Counted from the first letter of the stretch, positions 21,026 through 32,639 are shown. The stretch: DNA of 64,000 nt from Cheiracanthium punctorium (GCA_038373885.1 JAWZYV010010311.1:372001-436000), one strand, 5' to 3'. Numbers and translations are program-made. The notes: generated by a model not told the origin, from the sequence alone.

Positions 21026-21589
21026 ATTCTCGCAAAGTACCTTTAAGAAAAATTCCACCTATTCCGTCAGTGTCTCCGCCCCCCCCCTCCTACACACACG
21101 TTTAAAAAGAATACCTTCCTTGTTGTCTTGGAAGTGCGCTTTAGCCTGTGGGGGGGGGGGGGAGGCTTTGGCTGAAGCTCTTTTCTACCTTCCTTAATTC
21201 CGGAATAGAGAGTCGGGAAAGATTTTTAACCTGTGATCTTTTCAGAAAAAAAAAATCATATAAGAAACATCTAATGAGCATTTTCGCAATGTTAGAATTT
21301 TAAAAGAGGGCGAAGTCAATGTTTTATCAACGGTAAAAAGATGAAAAATTTTTGCCCGTTAGATTTTTAAATGCGAGATTTTAAAAATAAAAAATGGTAT
21401 ATTTTGTTGAAAACTGGAGTTTCTTTTAAAAATTCCCAAAAATCTACAAATTTAAGTACGATTTTGTAATAAAGTTTATTTGACAAAACTCTGTTGTTTC
21501 CAATGATATAAAAATATAGTGTTCGAACGATAGTTTAGCTCGCGATAACGCAAAATGTGAAAAAAAAATAGTCAAAAACCTTACAAAAC

Positions 21590-21755
21590 ATAAAATAACT
21601 AAAAAATTATTAATCCGATTAATTTCCTTTTTACGGCATTAGCTTTCTCCTGTCCTATTTAGTCAGTGTGCCAAATTTGGTCCAGATCCGTCGAACGGTC
21701 TGGTCGTCTATAGCGAACAAACAAACAAGATTCCTCTTATATATATATAGACTAG
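21590..21755 (+). repeat. Dispersed repeat end, copy a
   Basis: The stretch with cataaaataactaaaaaatt, cctatttagtcag, ccaaatttggtccagatccg and ctatagcgaacaaacaaaca is repeated with ~85% visual similarity at 24425-24595. It looks like the terminus of a dispersed element, probably non-LTR or SINE-type (inference). Confidence 0.5.
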
Positions 21756-22350
21756 CAGCGTGGCCCGGCGTTGCCCGTACAATGGAAGAGAAATGCCCAT
21801 TGACCTTAAATATAGATTGTATAGATTGTATGGGATGGAATGTGATTGCCTTCCGATGCAATGATAAAAAAGGACATGGGACTTCCCGCAGCAACGAAAA
21901 AAAAATGAACACCTTACCTGATAGCGTACAGAGGTTACCGGGAATTGGACGTGGCTAGGCTGGAATATGAATTCTCCAGCTGCAATGATAAAAAAGGACA
22001 TGGGACTTCCCGCTGCAACGATAAAAATGAACACGGCACCTGATAGCGTACAGAGGTTACCGGGAATTCGACGTGGCTAGGCTTCCCCCCTTCTACCTGT
22101 CTGTGTTCTATCAGTCATTTATCACTAATACTTACGCAACTACTAAAAACAAATAGAGTCACGTCGTCGGTATGAGATTGTAAAGGGAAGGAATGTGAAT
22201 CCTCCCACTGCAATGATAAAAAAAGTACATGGGCTTCCCGCTGCAACGAAAAAAGAAGTGAACAGGGGACTTGCCATCGTACAGAGGTTACCGGGAATTG
22301 GACGTGGCTAAGCTTCTCTCCTTCTACCTGTTGTGTTCTAATAGTCATTT

Positions 22351-22659
22351 ATCACTACCCTAGCAGCAATCTTTGCTCAGCCTTTACCAGGCCTATGATC
22401 GGTGCATCGGCTATTCATCGCCTGATCATTACTGATCATCCTTAATTTTTCGTATGTTCATCTTTTCCCGATGATCGAATCTTTACACTGAGGTCTGATA
22501 GGCGCTTTCAAGATTGCGAAGGGTAAAGCGAGCAAACAGGTTTATATCGGTCTTTCTCCCAAGTAGCTGAACGGCTCGATATCTCCGTTCCTTCATTAAT
22601 GTGCAAAGAGCATTATATGCACACCATATGTCTGTTTTAAGGTTGCTGATTGGCTAAGC
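22351..22659. other. Intron, nothing recognised
   Basis: Mixed-composition sequence without recognised gene or repeat. Confidence 0.4.
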
Positions 22660-23275
22660 TATTACACGGAAGCAGTTTGAACAGTTTTCGCAAAATCTCA
22701 AAATCTAATCCAAATTTTAAGACACTTTAGGGGCATAGTTTAAATTGTACGACCACCTATCGTGTCACTAAATTTTGCTTTATTCACTTAAGTCGTATGT
22801 GATGCCCCGACAAAAATTTACGCAGTTTGAAACGATTTTCAGAAAAAATCTCAAACTCTAATTTTTTTTTTTTTTTAATCCGACGATTATAGCTTAAGGT
22901 GAGTGATTGCCTATCATGTCAGTAAATTTCATTCCTTTCGCTTTAGTCACTTTTACGTGATGTGCGAATAAAAATTTACGCAGTTTGAAACAATCTTCGA
23001 AAAATCTCAAAATCTATAGAGATTTTTAAAATATTCATTATAATGAATATTTTTAAAAATTCGAAGCCTATACTTTAAGTTAAGTGACCACCTATCATGT
23101 CAACAAATTTTATTTAATTCGCTTCAGTCAATTTTACGTGATGTGCGAATAAGAAAAGACAGAACGACAGACAGACAAACTTTTTTTTTTCTTTTTTTTA
23201 CGGCCGTACACAGGTCCCAAATGCTTAAAACGGATAGAAATCGCAAAATCTTTTTAATTTTGAGTAGTGTACAGG
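22660..23275 (+). repeat. Tandem-unit repeat family T, copy 1
   Basis: Three diverged units of ~155 bp each begin with acgcagtttgaaacgatttt-like sequence, followed by 'aaatctcaaaatctaa' and '..cacctatc.tgtca..aaattt'. The copy ends with gacagacagacaaacttttt, a T-run, and ggtcccaaatgcttaaaacg. A second copy with two units and the same ending is at 43140-43575. The fixed end after a T-tract suggests a non-LTR or SINE-type tail. Confidence 0.6.
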
Positions 23276-23364
23276 AAAGGTCTAGTTTTATTTAAATAGA
23301 AACTTAAATGTTCCAATTCCGAACTTGAAACAACGATCACATCCAATTTTAGTCTCGCCAATAA

Positions 23365-23540
23365 CGTGCCAGACCCCCGTCTAGTGGTTAGAATGCTCAG
23401 TTACGAAGCGTTAGTTCTCCAGTTCGAAACCAAGTCTCGGAAGCTTGTAAAGTGAAGTTCAGATGGCAGCATTAAAATTCAAAGAGAAGAGGAAGAAGTT
23501 CGAATTTGCTTTTTTTTTTTTTTTTTTTTTACTTTTAAAA
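23365..23540 (+). mobile_element. tRNA-derived SINE with T-tract
   Basis: The A-box-like tctagtggttagaatgctc (23382) and B-box-like ccagttcgaaacc (23422) are spaced as in a tRNA. They are followed by ~90 bp and a long T-run (23510-23530). The fold is not a canonical tRNA. No clear target duplication. Confidence 0.5.
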
Positions 23541-24424
23541 AATTTTATCTAGCTGGGATATACCCCAATTTTTATCGATTGTTCAGTTTAAAACTTTTAT
23601 CAAAGGTCGTAGGCTTCACATCCTAAGTTGCAAGGTGTTTGCTCTTCCGAGATGAATATAACCCCAATCGCATCGGCTTTACAACGGCTCTACGCCCAAT
23701 TTCCCCCCCTTGCCGATAATCCAACCCTACTATTCGGGAGAGGACATGCCCGAGCAAAATCCGAGATAAGAGCCCCCGACGCGATCAAGAACCTTGCATG
23801 GCGCGCGCTGCGCTTCCTCCCTGTCCGATCATCGGCGTTTCAGGAACCGATGACCGTTTGCTACTAGGGTAATACCTACGTACCTCATAAACTAATTATT
23901 ATTATTTTTTTTTCAAATGCAGTAAAAACCATTGGACGCAAATCCTTGGGCATATATACAGTAGATAAAAACTTAAAATAATTATACATGAATTAAAAAT
24001 TCAGGTTTGTTTAGATGTAATGTTCGCATTGGGTTTAATTTATTTATAAATATTTTATGAGGTTCTACTTATTTAGTAACTATCTTTTCGGGGAATTGAT
24101 AATTTGCATAAAATACTATCATCAAATTCTTCGGAACTCATACCTCCTAATGCAGCGATTTCAGATATAGCCCCCATTTTTGGTTATATTTGAGGAACGC
24201 TTACGGGAGCAAGGGTTCCCATCTTTCTCTCTCTCACTTCTGCCTTCCCCCTCCTGCGGGATTGGGATTCACGTTTGAAGAGCACACGACCTTGAGAATG
24301 AAAAATCATATAAAAAAAATGAACAGCGTCAGTTGTCTTGGTAACGTTTCAGCGACGTCGCGCTAAGCTCATTTTCACCTCTCGTTCCTTCACTTACCGG
24401 AGCCCTCTAAGATTCGAAAAATGG
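23541..24424. other. Intron, nothing recognised
   Basis: The ORF at 23628-23867 lies in a GC-richer patch but shows no known domain and no splice-compatible Ig homology. The rest is AT-rich. Confidence 0.4.
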
Positions 24425-24595
24425 CCAAAAACTGTACAAAACATAAAATAACTAAAAAGCAATTAATCGGATTAATTTCATTTTTACGGCTTTAGCTTTG
24501 TCTTGTCCTATTTAGTCAGATGGCCAAATTTGGCCCAGATCCGTCGGACGGTTTAGACGCCTATAGCGAACAAACAAACCTCTTTTTTATACATA
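24425..24595 (+). repeat. Dispersed repeat end, copy b
   Basis: Second copy of the element end at 21590-21755, with the same order of landmarks and the same gaacaaacaaac terminus followed by a TA-rich tail. Confidence 0.5.
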
Positions 24596-24605
24596 GATGA
24601 TGGAG

Positions 24606-25022
24606 GAGGCTATACATGAATAAGAATGTAAACGTTTATTGCTAGAGTGGAACAAAAATATTTTCTTTCGTAATTTCTGTACGACCTCTGAAATGCGATC
24701 CTTCTAAGTGATCCCCCACCCCTTTCGAGAGTCATTGGGAAGTGTTTAAGTCAGCATATATTTACTTTTATACTTTTGACACATTTTAGGGTATAATCCT
24801 AAAATTTTGTCCATCACCTCATTAGTGTAAGAGGCATATTATACTAATTGAGATTTTTTTTTTTTGTATTGGGGTCATATACCAATTGAAAAATGTGTAA
24901 CAATTAATGATTTAGTCTTTTTTTTTTCACCTTCTTTTGAACATTTTTCAATTCCCATTGCCCACTTATCTATTATGGATACAGAATTAAAGCGTGTTTC
25001 CACCTTCTTAGGACACCCTGGA
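24606..25022 (-). mobile_element. CAGGGTGTCC MITE, copy 3 (partial)
   Basis: Reverse orientation. The terminus at 25005-25020 (ttaggacaccctgg) and inward landmarks such as ttacgaaataaaa and cgatcctt..tca match copies 1 and 2. The left part is truncated near 24606. Confidence 0.6.
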
Positions 25023-25241
25023 TATCTTAAGACCCTTGTGTAGGTTTGCCATAACACAATACATTCGAATGAAAAAAGAGCTTCGGAAATCGGTCACGCG
25101 GTAAAAAATTATCGTTGTACGTACACACACATACTAAAAACTTATCGCTTTGAATATAGTACCTCCTTCCCCTCTTCCTTTTTTAAATCTGTAACAAAAT
25201 GAAACAGAGGCATGAATATTCAGACGGAACGAGCCCTTTAC

Positions 25242-25400
25242 CTATGATGGTGTACTTCTCCGATCCCATATGCAGCTCCTCGTCATTCTTGAGCCAGTAG
25301 ACCCTGGGCTGGGGCACCCCGGTGGCGTGGCACTCCATCTCGGCCAGCTCGCCAGGGGCCCGAGACTGAAGCTTGGGAACCACCCTCACCTCGGGAAGGG
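25242..25400 (-). CDS. FSTL5: Follistatin-related protein 5-like, exon with Ig2 N-terminal half
   Basis: 159 bp between an acceptor (tgtcag, 25406-25401) and a donor (gtaaag, 25241-25236), phase 1 on both sides. It begins with a split Thr codon and LPEVRVVPKLQSRAPGELAE, then MECHATGVPQPRVYWLKNDE: the first Ig2 cysteine and the core Trp. The PP/LP-VIRVYP...EPG...L.CHAEG.P.P...WLKN pattern is diagnostic for the second Ig domain of FSTL4/5. Its GC content is well above the flanking introns. The ORF start Met used by simple ORF calling (in the preceding intron) is not real. Confidence 0.88.
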
Positions 25401-25473
25401 CTGACACATAAGAAAAAAAAGGAATATTTAAAAAATGAAAAAATGAAATCGAATTCTACGTTAAACTTAATTA

Positions 25474-26207
25474 TGCTCCTGTTTGTAAAAAATGCAACAT
25501 CGTGAAGGAATCCATGAAATCAAATCCATGAAATTTAATGCGCAAACGACTTGTATTAGTACAAATAAATGATTCAATTTTCAAATCAATAAAACAATAT
25601 TAAGTGTCCGAAATCAGTGTTTGGTCTGGCCACAATGCGCTGCAATAAGTGTCATACTATAGAACGTGGTATGGAGTCAAACAGATTTTGAATGTATGCT
25701 TGAAGAAGAGCATTCCATATTTCTACTAGGCGTACCCAAAGCTCATCTGTTGAAGCTGTAGGACGAGAATAGTAGTAAGAGATGCCGACCCACATGAAAC
25801 CCCACACACTTTCAATAGGCGACCTATCCGGCGAATAAGCAGGCCACAAAAGAAGCTGCATGTTTTCTGCTGAAAAGAAGTATTGCACATTCCTTACCAC
25901 ATGTGGGCGGGCATTATCTTGCTGGAAGCTAGCTCCAGGAATGCCTTGAAGGAGAGGGACGACTTCGGGCTCCTGCATTTCTCTGATATACATGTCTGAC
26001 ATAAGATTACCCACAATTCGTAGCAGCTGAGATCGTTCATGATCGCAATCGCATTCTAGCAGCCCAAAGGGTGCTGCCGAATCCACGCATGCGTGGTGGT
26101 TTTAAATTTGAATCATTTGCTTTACACAGTATAATTCGAATTTTCTGAAAATTTCAGATCCATAGCGTCATTCTTTCAAGCTGTTTCATTTTTTACAAGC
26201 AGGAGTT
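25474..26207 (-). mobile_element. Deleted Tc1-like element
   Basis: Inverted termini tgctcctgtttgtaaaaaat and, as reverse complement of the right end, aactcctgcttgtaaaaaat. TA lies on both sides (25472-25473, 26208-26209). 734 bp: the transposase N-terminal half and 5' part are missing. Confidence 0.75.
25652..26086 (-). pseudogene. Tc1-like transposase, C-terminal half
   Basis: 144 residues covering the second half of the catalytic domain: QQDNARPHVVRNVQYFF with the second catalytic Asp, then YSPDRSPIESVWGFM with the final Glu, ending with the usual helical C-terminus. The DNA-binding domain and first Asp are deleted, so it cannot transpose by itself. It is clearly a different family from the intact element at 13539: terminal repeats and sequence both differ. 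Confidence 0.9.
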
Positions 26208-26369
26208 TATGAAGGGACAGTCAATTGAAAACAAGACCTTTGGGGGGGAAAATAAGTAAGGTATATATTATTTCAGAAGTAAGCGCCATTCCTGTCATTA
26301 GATTTATACACTGTGACAGAAGGCGGTCAATGCTTTCATGGAAAAATATTTGCAGTTGCTTACGGACAA
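26208..26369. other. Possible mariner transposase scrap
   Basis: On the minus strand a short stretch near 26280-26370 reads RKQLQIFFHESIDRLLSQC, vaguely like the C-terminal end of mariner transposases. Too short and diverged to be sure. Confidence 0.2.
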
Positions 26370-26525
26370 AGCTATAGCCAAGAAAAAATTTCGGGGGTGG
26401 GGTTTCAAGTTTTATGTATCATTGTGGTAATTTTTTCTATAGACTTCTACAAATAATATATATGACTGATGGTTTTTTTTTTTTTTTTTTCGGGGACGGG
26501 CCTCCTTAGCTATGGCTTTGCCTAC
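26370..26525. mobile_element. MITE related to the one at 4469
   Basis: The left end caaagctatagccaagaaaa followed by a G-rich stretch, and the right end cttagctatggctttg, are inverted. The body matches the 4469 element in layout (actactac/acttctac region, T-run, G-rich end). Confidence 0.5.
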
Positions 26526-27127
26526 AGAACCATGATTATAACCAGGCGTGCACCTCTTAGCGCGAAACAAACCGACGGCCACGAATACATTTCTTCAGGG
26601 CTATAAAAATAGAGAGATCTCGTAGGCAGAGACGTATCCGAACAGTACGGAGCTTGTGTAAGTGCTTCATAGCAATACTTCTGCAGCGTTGTCGAAACAG
26701 TTTTGCCAACATATAGGGTGCAATAGAATGATGCCGTCCACTGATATGACAAATTTTCTGATGTGCAGTTTTCGCGATACACAACAGACATTCGGCCATG
26801 AATTTAATTTTTTTTTTTTGTAACTCCACCCGCGCCAACAGATATCAATCAAACCGAGGGGCGAGTTACACCAGAATCCTTATCTTGCCCTTTCTTCGAA
26901 AATATGCTACCGTTGGCCCTTTCCGAGACCTCAGGTTCTCCAATGATTGTTTGTCTCCCCTCTATTTCTCGGGTGCAAGTCGCCCGTGGATTAAATTCAT
27001 CAGCGTGCAACTCGCCCTTTTCTCCCTTCGCCCGGTGCAACTAACTTAATCTCCCCCATATACTTGTAAAATCCAGAGACATTAAACAGGTCTGTTATAA
27101 AAGACTCATTCATTTTTAAAACGTTAC
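26526..27127. other. Intron, nothing recognised
   Basis: Overlapping short ORFs on both strands (26522-27049) show no known domain and no Ig homology. Confidence 0.4.
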
Positions 27128-27480
27128 GTACTGTTACGAATGTTTGGGATGATCTGCTCTTCTGGGGACTAATTCATACTGAAATTCCTATTCTATCCAT
27201 CAAATAATTAAAACTTGCATTTTTATTTTTTTCATAAAAATCGGTTAAATGGTGAGCCAGATAGGGAGTTTTGGGTTCCCCATTGTTCATCATAGTGTTT
27301 GCTGGTTTCTCTCCAAACATTGGCGATATCGCTTGCTACCTTCAGTTTTGGGACTTATTTTCAACGCCGAATCAGAGATATTTCACGAAAAGCTTGGCGC
27401 GATTTTATTAATAGGGCTTGTAATGTTTGCTTCACGGCATTAGTATATCGCAATAGCATTACTATTACGTAATCAAATAA
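27128..27480 (+). mobile_element. Degraded copy of the solo-LTR family
   Basis: It begins TGTTACGAATGTTTGGGATG and follows the 5304 LTR through the 'ctgctcttctgggg' and 'aaaatcggttaaatgg' segments to 'attacgtaatcaaata'. Visibly more diverged than the copies at 5304 and 48759, and the 3' half is not clear. Lies in the intron 210 bp from the Ig1 exon. Confidence 0.55.
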
Positions 27481-27792
27481 CTGGAGATTATTCTCGAAAG
27501 TGCTACTGAAAGAAAGACGTGGAATATGCGAAAAGTGTAAAAGAGCAGCTCGCCTCACATGAAACAGTTTAAGTCTCACTTGCAGTGAATGTGTTGCTGT
27601 TACAACCATATCACTCTGTATTGCATGTGCTTTCATTAGCGACCTTCTGTTTGTTTTTCGAAGCTTATTTTGAAAGCTGTTTGCGAATCCCTTAATATAC
27701 TCTGCCAACGACAGCAAATTTTGAGGGAGGGAAAAAAAAGAAAGAGAAAGGGAAGTATCAAAGAAAATTCCAGATTACACGGAATCTCTTAC

Positions 27793-27910
27793 TTTGCACG
27801 TGCAGAACGTGAGTCTGCGTGACGTCCTTATTGCGCTGAGCGTGGCACGTGTAGTTTCCTGCGTGCACTAGCTGCACGTTTGTCAGATAAAGCGATCCGT
27901 CTACGAACAC
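27793..27910 (-). CDS. FSTL5: Follistatin-related protein 5-like, exon with Ig1 C-terminal half
   Basis: 118 bp between an acceptor (ctcag, 27915-27911) and a donor (gtaag, 27792-27788); phase 0 at the start, phase 1 at the end. It encodes VFVDGSLYLTNVQLVHAGNY then TCHA with the second Ig1 cysteine, then QTHVLHVQ. The DGSLYIT.V...H.GNYTC.A...Q.HQTH pattern is that of FSTL5 Ig1, including the conserved NYT glycosylation site. It joins in frame with the exon at 33976 (IK|VF) and with the exon at 25400 (split Thr). Confidence 0.88.
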
Positions 27911-28166
27911 CTGAGAGACCTGGAATGACGCATCAGACACATTCAAGCACACATACATTGTAAACGGAGAAAACTGAAGGTTTGAAACCCACAGTAAAAG
28001 CAACGTACAAGTAAATCTGACATTTATAACTGGAAAAATATTCCCCCAGAAATGCGGAAGAGACAGAAACTGTCATTAAGATGTTCAGTGGAACTGTCAG
28101 GTATAATTTTAAATAAAAACAGTGAATGTTCTTTAACTTATCTATTCTTAAAAAGTCTTATGTGGA
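27911..28166 (-). other. Intron
   Basis: Start of the 6.1-kb intron in genomic order; no feature apart from the splice acceptor. Confidence 0.5.
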
Positions 28167-29532
28167 CAACACATGACTTCCTTGCTCGTCTATTAAATGA
28201 AAAATACTTTCGGCGCACGTCATCTAAACTTATTTTGTTTGAAACACATAAGATACTGTAGTAATAGTAAGGTTCAGCGATTTTTCGGCAAAACTCGCCA
28301 AGGTCGACGACGAATGGCGAGATTTTGGGCATGGACCAAACAATGACTGACTATCGCCAAATTTCGCGATATTTCGCCAAAACTCGCCAAAGACGATGAC
28401 AAAGGGCGATATTTTGGCGATGGACAGAGTGACTGACTATCACCAAATTTGGCGATAGTTCAGCAAAACTCGCCAAAGTCGACGACAAATGGCGAGATGA
28501 GATATTCGACAAGGACCATACAATGACTGACGGCAGATGTAATATGTAGAAGATGTCCATAGGCGATAATGTATTGAAATTCTTTTGGGTGGTCCTGCAA
28601 ATAAAATATCCAGTAGATTGGAATCCAAAACCGACATGTGCAACTAGGTGTTACAGCAATCTTATATATGAAATTTCAACATTCTACGACTAATAGCTTT
28701 TGAGATATGAGAGTTAAATACATACACCCGTACACCAAAAGTCGCCAAGCTTGGCTACTTTTGGCGTAATTCTTGAGGGAGGCACGTGACCGTGGTCGGA
28801 CCATTACCTATTAACTATATGGTAGGATGGTATTGCGCTTGAAATGGATGAATGTCCGATAAATTTCCATTGACCGTAATGTATTGGAAATCTTTTGAGT
28901 GTTCCTGTAGCAGAACCATAAATGATAAAGACACTTTTTTCGATGGAGGAATTCATTTTGTAACCCTTAACGGCATATATCACTTCTGAGTCGTTTGAAG
29001 TAGCCTAGTACTTCTAAAATACGCCTTAATGAATTTCTGCCCATAGAGCGTAATGTATTTAAAATCTTTTGGGCGGCCCTGTAGATAAACTATCCTGTCG
29101 AATGTGATCGAAATGGGAGGCGCACAACTAGATGTTACAAAAATCCTAAATGTAAAGTTTCAACTTTCTACGGCTAATAGTTTTTGAGATATGCGAGTTT
29201 AATGAATTTCGGCCCATAGAGCGTAATGTATTTCGAATCTTTTGGGCGATCCTGTAGATAAACTATCCAGTCGATTTATACCAAAAGGGGAGGTAAAAAA
29301 ACGAACGAACGAACGTACAGACGGCATGGAAAAACTGGTCAAAATCGACTAGCCGATGGTCAAAATGGGTTGCAGACGAATTTATATGATCGTGCATGCT
29401 AGCTTTCAATGAGATGCATCGAAAAAATTCTTAAAATTAAATTTAGAGGTAGTCAAAATCAGTTTTTTCGTCGAAATTTGGCCCCCGAAATTCTTCGGGA
29501 TCACATCACTTCATTATGTACTCTGTAGAAGG
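28167..29532 (-). mobile_element. Repeat family F, copy D (minus)
   Basis: The reverse-oriented copy is bounded by acatgacttccttgctcgtc at 28163 and by agaaggaagt near 29527. It contains three TGGCGA/TCGCCA-rich units of ~80 bp (28285-28500) and two ~180-bp units with tttttgagatatgcgagttt and cccatagagcgtaatgta. It ends with aatttagaggtagtcaaaat. Family F is the most abundant repeat in this window. Confidence 0.65.
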
Positions 29533-29579
29533 AAGTAAAAAAGTTAATACAATGTTTATTCAGTACACATGTAATTGCT

Positions 29580-29815
29580 TGTAATTGTGTGATGGATAAA
29601 AGCTAAAAAACATAAATCATCTACCACGCTATATAAAGTAAATAAAGTTCCCTGTGTTCCTTGTGACGAAGGGCTTGGACTGACGAAGGCCAAAACAATT
29701 TTTGGTCGAAACGTACGTATCTTTTTACCTATAACATGTTATGTGTGTTTTTTACAAAGTTTTTTATTTACTTTATCGTTTAACACCAGTAATTTGAGTG
29801 TTTTTTTCCGCTACC
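29580..29815 (+). mobile_element. Penelope-like element 3' fragment
   Basis: The sequence gacgaagggcttggactgac ... ggtcgaaacgtacg ... atgttatgtgtgtttttta matches the 3' region of the Penelope-like element at 37990-39180 (gacgaagggtta..., ggtcgaaacgatcg, tatgtgtgttttttaca). No ORF remains. Confidence 0.6.
29677..29722 (+). ncRNA. Hammerhead-ribozyme-like fold
   Basis: CTGACGA (29680-29686) fits the hammerhead core CUGANGA. An 8-bp helix follows (29688-29695 with 29700-29707, one G-U pair, 4-nt loop), then GAAAC (29708-29712). A 3-bp stem III (ACG/CGT) with a 2-nt loop leads to a UA step at 29718-29719, the expected cleavage site. Stem I is only ~3 bp, and an extra A (29687) separates the core from stem II, so activity is doubtful. 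Penelope-like elements are known to carry such motifs. Confidence 0.45.
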
Positions 29816-30344
29816 ACGCTATATCTCAGAAAACGTCGCACATTTGGCCGATATAAGCACACGTCACAATGATCCATTGGAGATACAATGATCAGTGCAA
29901 GTCCGCGTTATTTTAAAAATAAGGGAAGAAAAAAAAAAGCGCAGTCTCTTCCGTCGAAACTACCGCGGGATATAATAACGTAGGATTACTTTTCGCTTAG
30001 TTAGTAAAAAGAAGCCATTTAAAAAAGGGTGGTTATAACGAACATTTTTAATTAAACATGCTGTAAAAAAATGATTAACACGGTATATTCTGCTTTAATG
30101 CATATTATCCTAACAAATCTACTGAAACTATCTATTATTTATACTATCTACCTTTGTATCTCTCTCTGAAACTCTCAATTTCAATATTTAACTCCATGGT
30201 TAAGCAGAAAAAATGCAGTCAACTCCGGATATAATGAACTTTTGGCTATAGTGAAAGCAAATAATTAGTCCCGATTCACATACATTAAAAATGTGCATGG
30301 AATTTTTCGGTTTCAGTGAACCATGGTATATGTATATATACTTA

Positions 30345-30890
30345 CTAGATGAAGTACCCGTTCTTCGCACGGAATGGATATTGTCAAGCCATCTAATACA
30401 AATGGAAAATGAGTAAATAGATATTCAACATAATTTTGGTTATAGATTCAATCGCTTACAAAATTGTTTTACAATATTCGTCAGGCATATTTATACTTGA
30501 TTTTTTAAAATACTGTTTGGAATGTGCATCATAATCCGCGAGTGTGCCGTATTTATCTTCCTTGTTCCATAAAATATTTCTTCAAAATTGAAATTTAATT
30601 AAAATCGTCTACTAAAATTGCTTTAAAATCCTTGCCAGGCATATTCTAAGTATACTTTTTATTTACACGAATATAGACACCAATGTTCCAATTAAATAAA
30701 AAGTAGAGTTATGCAATTTTTCGATAAATATGGAAGATATCAGCAAGCTGGGTCCAGTTTGAGGACTTAAATTTTTAATGCCAAACTTGGTGATAAATCA
30801 CCAAAAACGGCAAACCTTGGCGACTTTTCACATTTAATCTGGCAACCATTGAAAAGTGATTCGCCCTTTCACCATGTAGACAAAAATCTT
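30345..30890 (+). repeat. Repeat family X, copy 1
   Basis: The start ctagatgaagtacccgttct and the body (gtcaggcatatt... cttccttgttccataaaa, about two ~165-bp units) to 'caccaaaaacggcaaacctt' and 'gattcgccctttcaccatg' recur in opposite orientation at 44005-44330 and 59690-60350. Confidence 0.55.
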
Positions 30891-31103
30891 TGTCTGAAAT
30901 TAACAGCACTCAAGAGCTATAAAATACGAGAAAGAAAAGAAAAACTTTTTTTTTTTTTAAACTACACCCTATTGTGGTCTGTTTTTAAAAAAACCTCGAA
31001 AAAGATTTTTATGAATTTGTGTTCGATACTTTTTAATGCAAGATTATTATGGCTGTCTTCATTTTCCTTCTATGTATGATGACAAGTATATAAAAATAAC
31101 GTT

Positions 31104-32113
31104 TTGGCAGTATAAGGAAGTCATGTGAACCCGAAAAATTTCAAGGGCGAAATTTCGACAAAAAACCGATTTCGACTACCTTTAAATTCAATTTTAAGAA
31201 TTTTTTCGAAGCATCTCATCGTACGCTAGCTTGAATGATCATATAAATGGGTCTGCAACCCATTTTGACCAACGGCGAGTCGATTTTGACCAGTTTTTTA
31301 GTTCAAACTTTATATTTAGGATTACTGTAACATCTAGTTGTGCACCTCCCCTTTCGGTCCCATTCGACTGGATAGTTTATCTACAGGGCCGACCAAAACA
31401 TTTAAAAAATATTACGCTCTATGGGCAGAAATTCATTAAAGCGTATTTTAGAGGTATCACGCTACTTCAAACGACTCAGAAGTGATATATGCTGTTAAGG
31501 GTTATAAAATGAATTTCTCGATCGATAAAAGTGTCTTTATCATTTATAGTTCTGTTACAGGAACACTCAAAAGATTTCCAATACATTACGATCAATGGCA
31601 ATTTTAGGGACATTCATCCATTTCAAGCACAATACCGTCCTGCCATATAATTAATAGGTAATGGTCCGACCACGGTCACATGCTTCCCTCAAGAATTTCT
31701 CCAAAAGTTGCCAAGCTTGGCGACTTTTGGTGTACGTATATATGTATTTAACTCTCAGATCTCAAAAACTATTAGTCATAGAGTATTGAAATTTCATATA
31801 TAAGATTGCTGTAACGCCTAGGTGCGCACGTCGAATTTCGGTTCAAATCTACTGGAGAGATTATTTACAGGACCACCCAAAAGAATTTCAATACATTAAC
31901 GCCTATGGACATCTTCAATATATTACATCTGCAGTTAGTCATTGTTTGGTCCATGGCCAATATCTCGCCATTTGTCGTCGACCTTGGCGAGTTTTTTCAA
32001 AAAATCGCTAAACCTTACTATTACTGCAGTATTTTATCTCGTTCAACAAAACAAGTTTAAATGAAGTGCGCCGAAAATATTTTTGATTTAACAGACGTGC
32101 AAGGAAGTCATGT
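31104..32113 (+). mobile_element. Repeat family F, copy A
   Basis: Starts ataaggaagtcatgtgaacc and ends gacgtgcaaggaagtcatgt. Contains one TGGCGA/TCGCCA unit, compared with three in copies B and D. ORF 31231-31485 is non-coding repeat. Confidence 0.65.
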
Positions 32114-32639
32114 GTTGTCCACATCAGATTTTTTCATTGCGCTGAAGCATACTAATACCTAAAAGCACTAAACTAAAAAAGCAGGATATTTTTCAAATGA
32201 ACAAAACTGAAAATTTTGGTCTTTAACTTAGAGTATTCTATTTATCCTTTCCAGTGCAATCTGAATGAAATGTACGTTATTTTCATAAATGAGATTAATT
32301 ATGTTTGATTTACTTAATAAATATTCAGTATGTGCATAAAAAACTATTTTTATATGTATATTGCTTTTCTTTATTCAACAAGGAGATTTCGGTTTTAGTG
32401 AACTTGGGATAGTGAGCACAAATTTACAGATCTCCTGAAGTTCATTATAATCGGAGTTGAATGTATTTTAATTTCGTGAAAACTATTTTAACTCATGAAG
32501 TTAAAACTCACGAAAAAAATAATAATTCAAATTACTGAAGCACGATTTTTTTATCTACCAGTCGACCAATACTTATTGGAACAAATTTAATTACCAAAAA
32601 CACATTTTCTCTTCGCAGTTCTGCACTCTAATTCTTTTA

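Larger units (their letters stand above)
20046..22350. repeat. Dispersed repeat with ~120-bp tandem units
   Basis: The head caagcagcgtggcccggcat (20059) recurs as ctagcagcgtggcccggcgt (21752). Downstream units of ~120 bp carry tgcaatgataaaaaaggaca, tgggacttcccgctgcaacg and gaggttaccgggaattggac. They occur at ~20763-20850, ~21835-21955, 21957-22080 and 22175-22320. A poly-A run (20990-21028), a C-run and a G-run (21149-21161) lie inside. Minus-strand ORFs at 21655-22348 are read-throughs of these units and unlikely genes. Confidence 0.6.
30216..32463. mobile_element. Long element with pogo-like ends, holding F and X repeats
   Basis: Left end CAGTCAACTCCGGATATAAT and right end (reverse complement) CATTCAACTCCGATTATAAT continue with gaactt; about 23 of 26 positions agree. 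Between them lie a family X copy and family F copy A. It may be a transposon that captured other repeats or a pair of independent ends. Confidence 0.4.
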
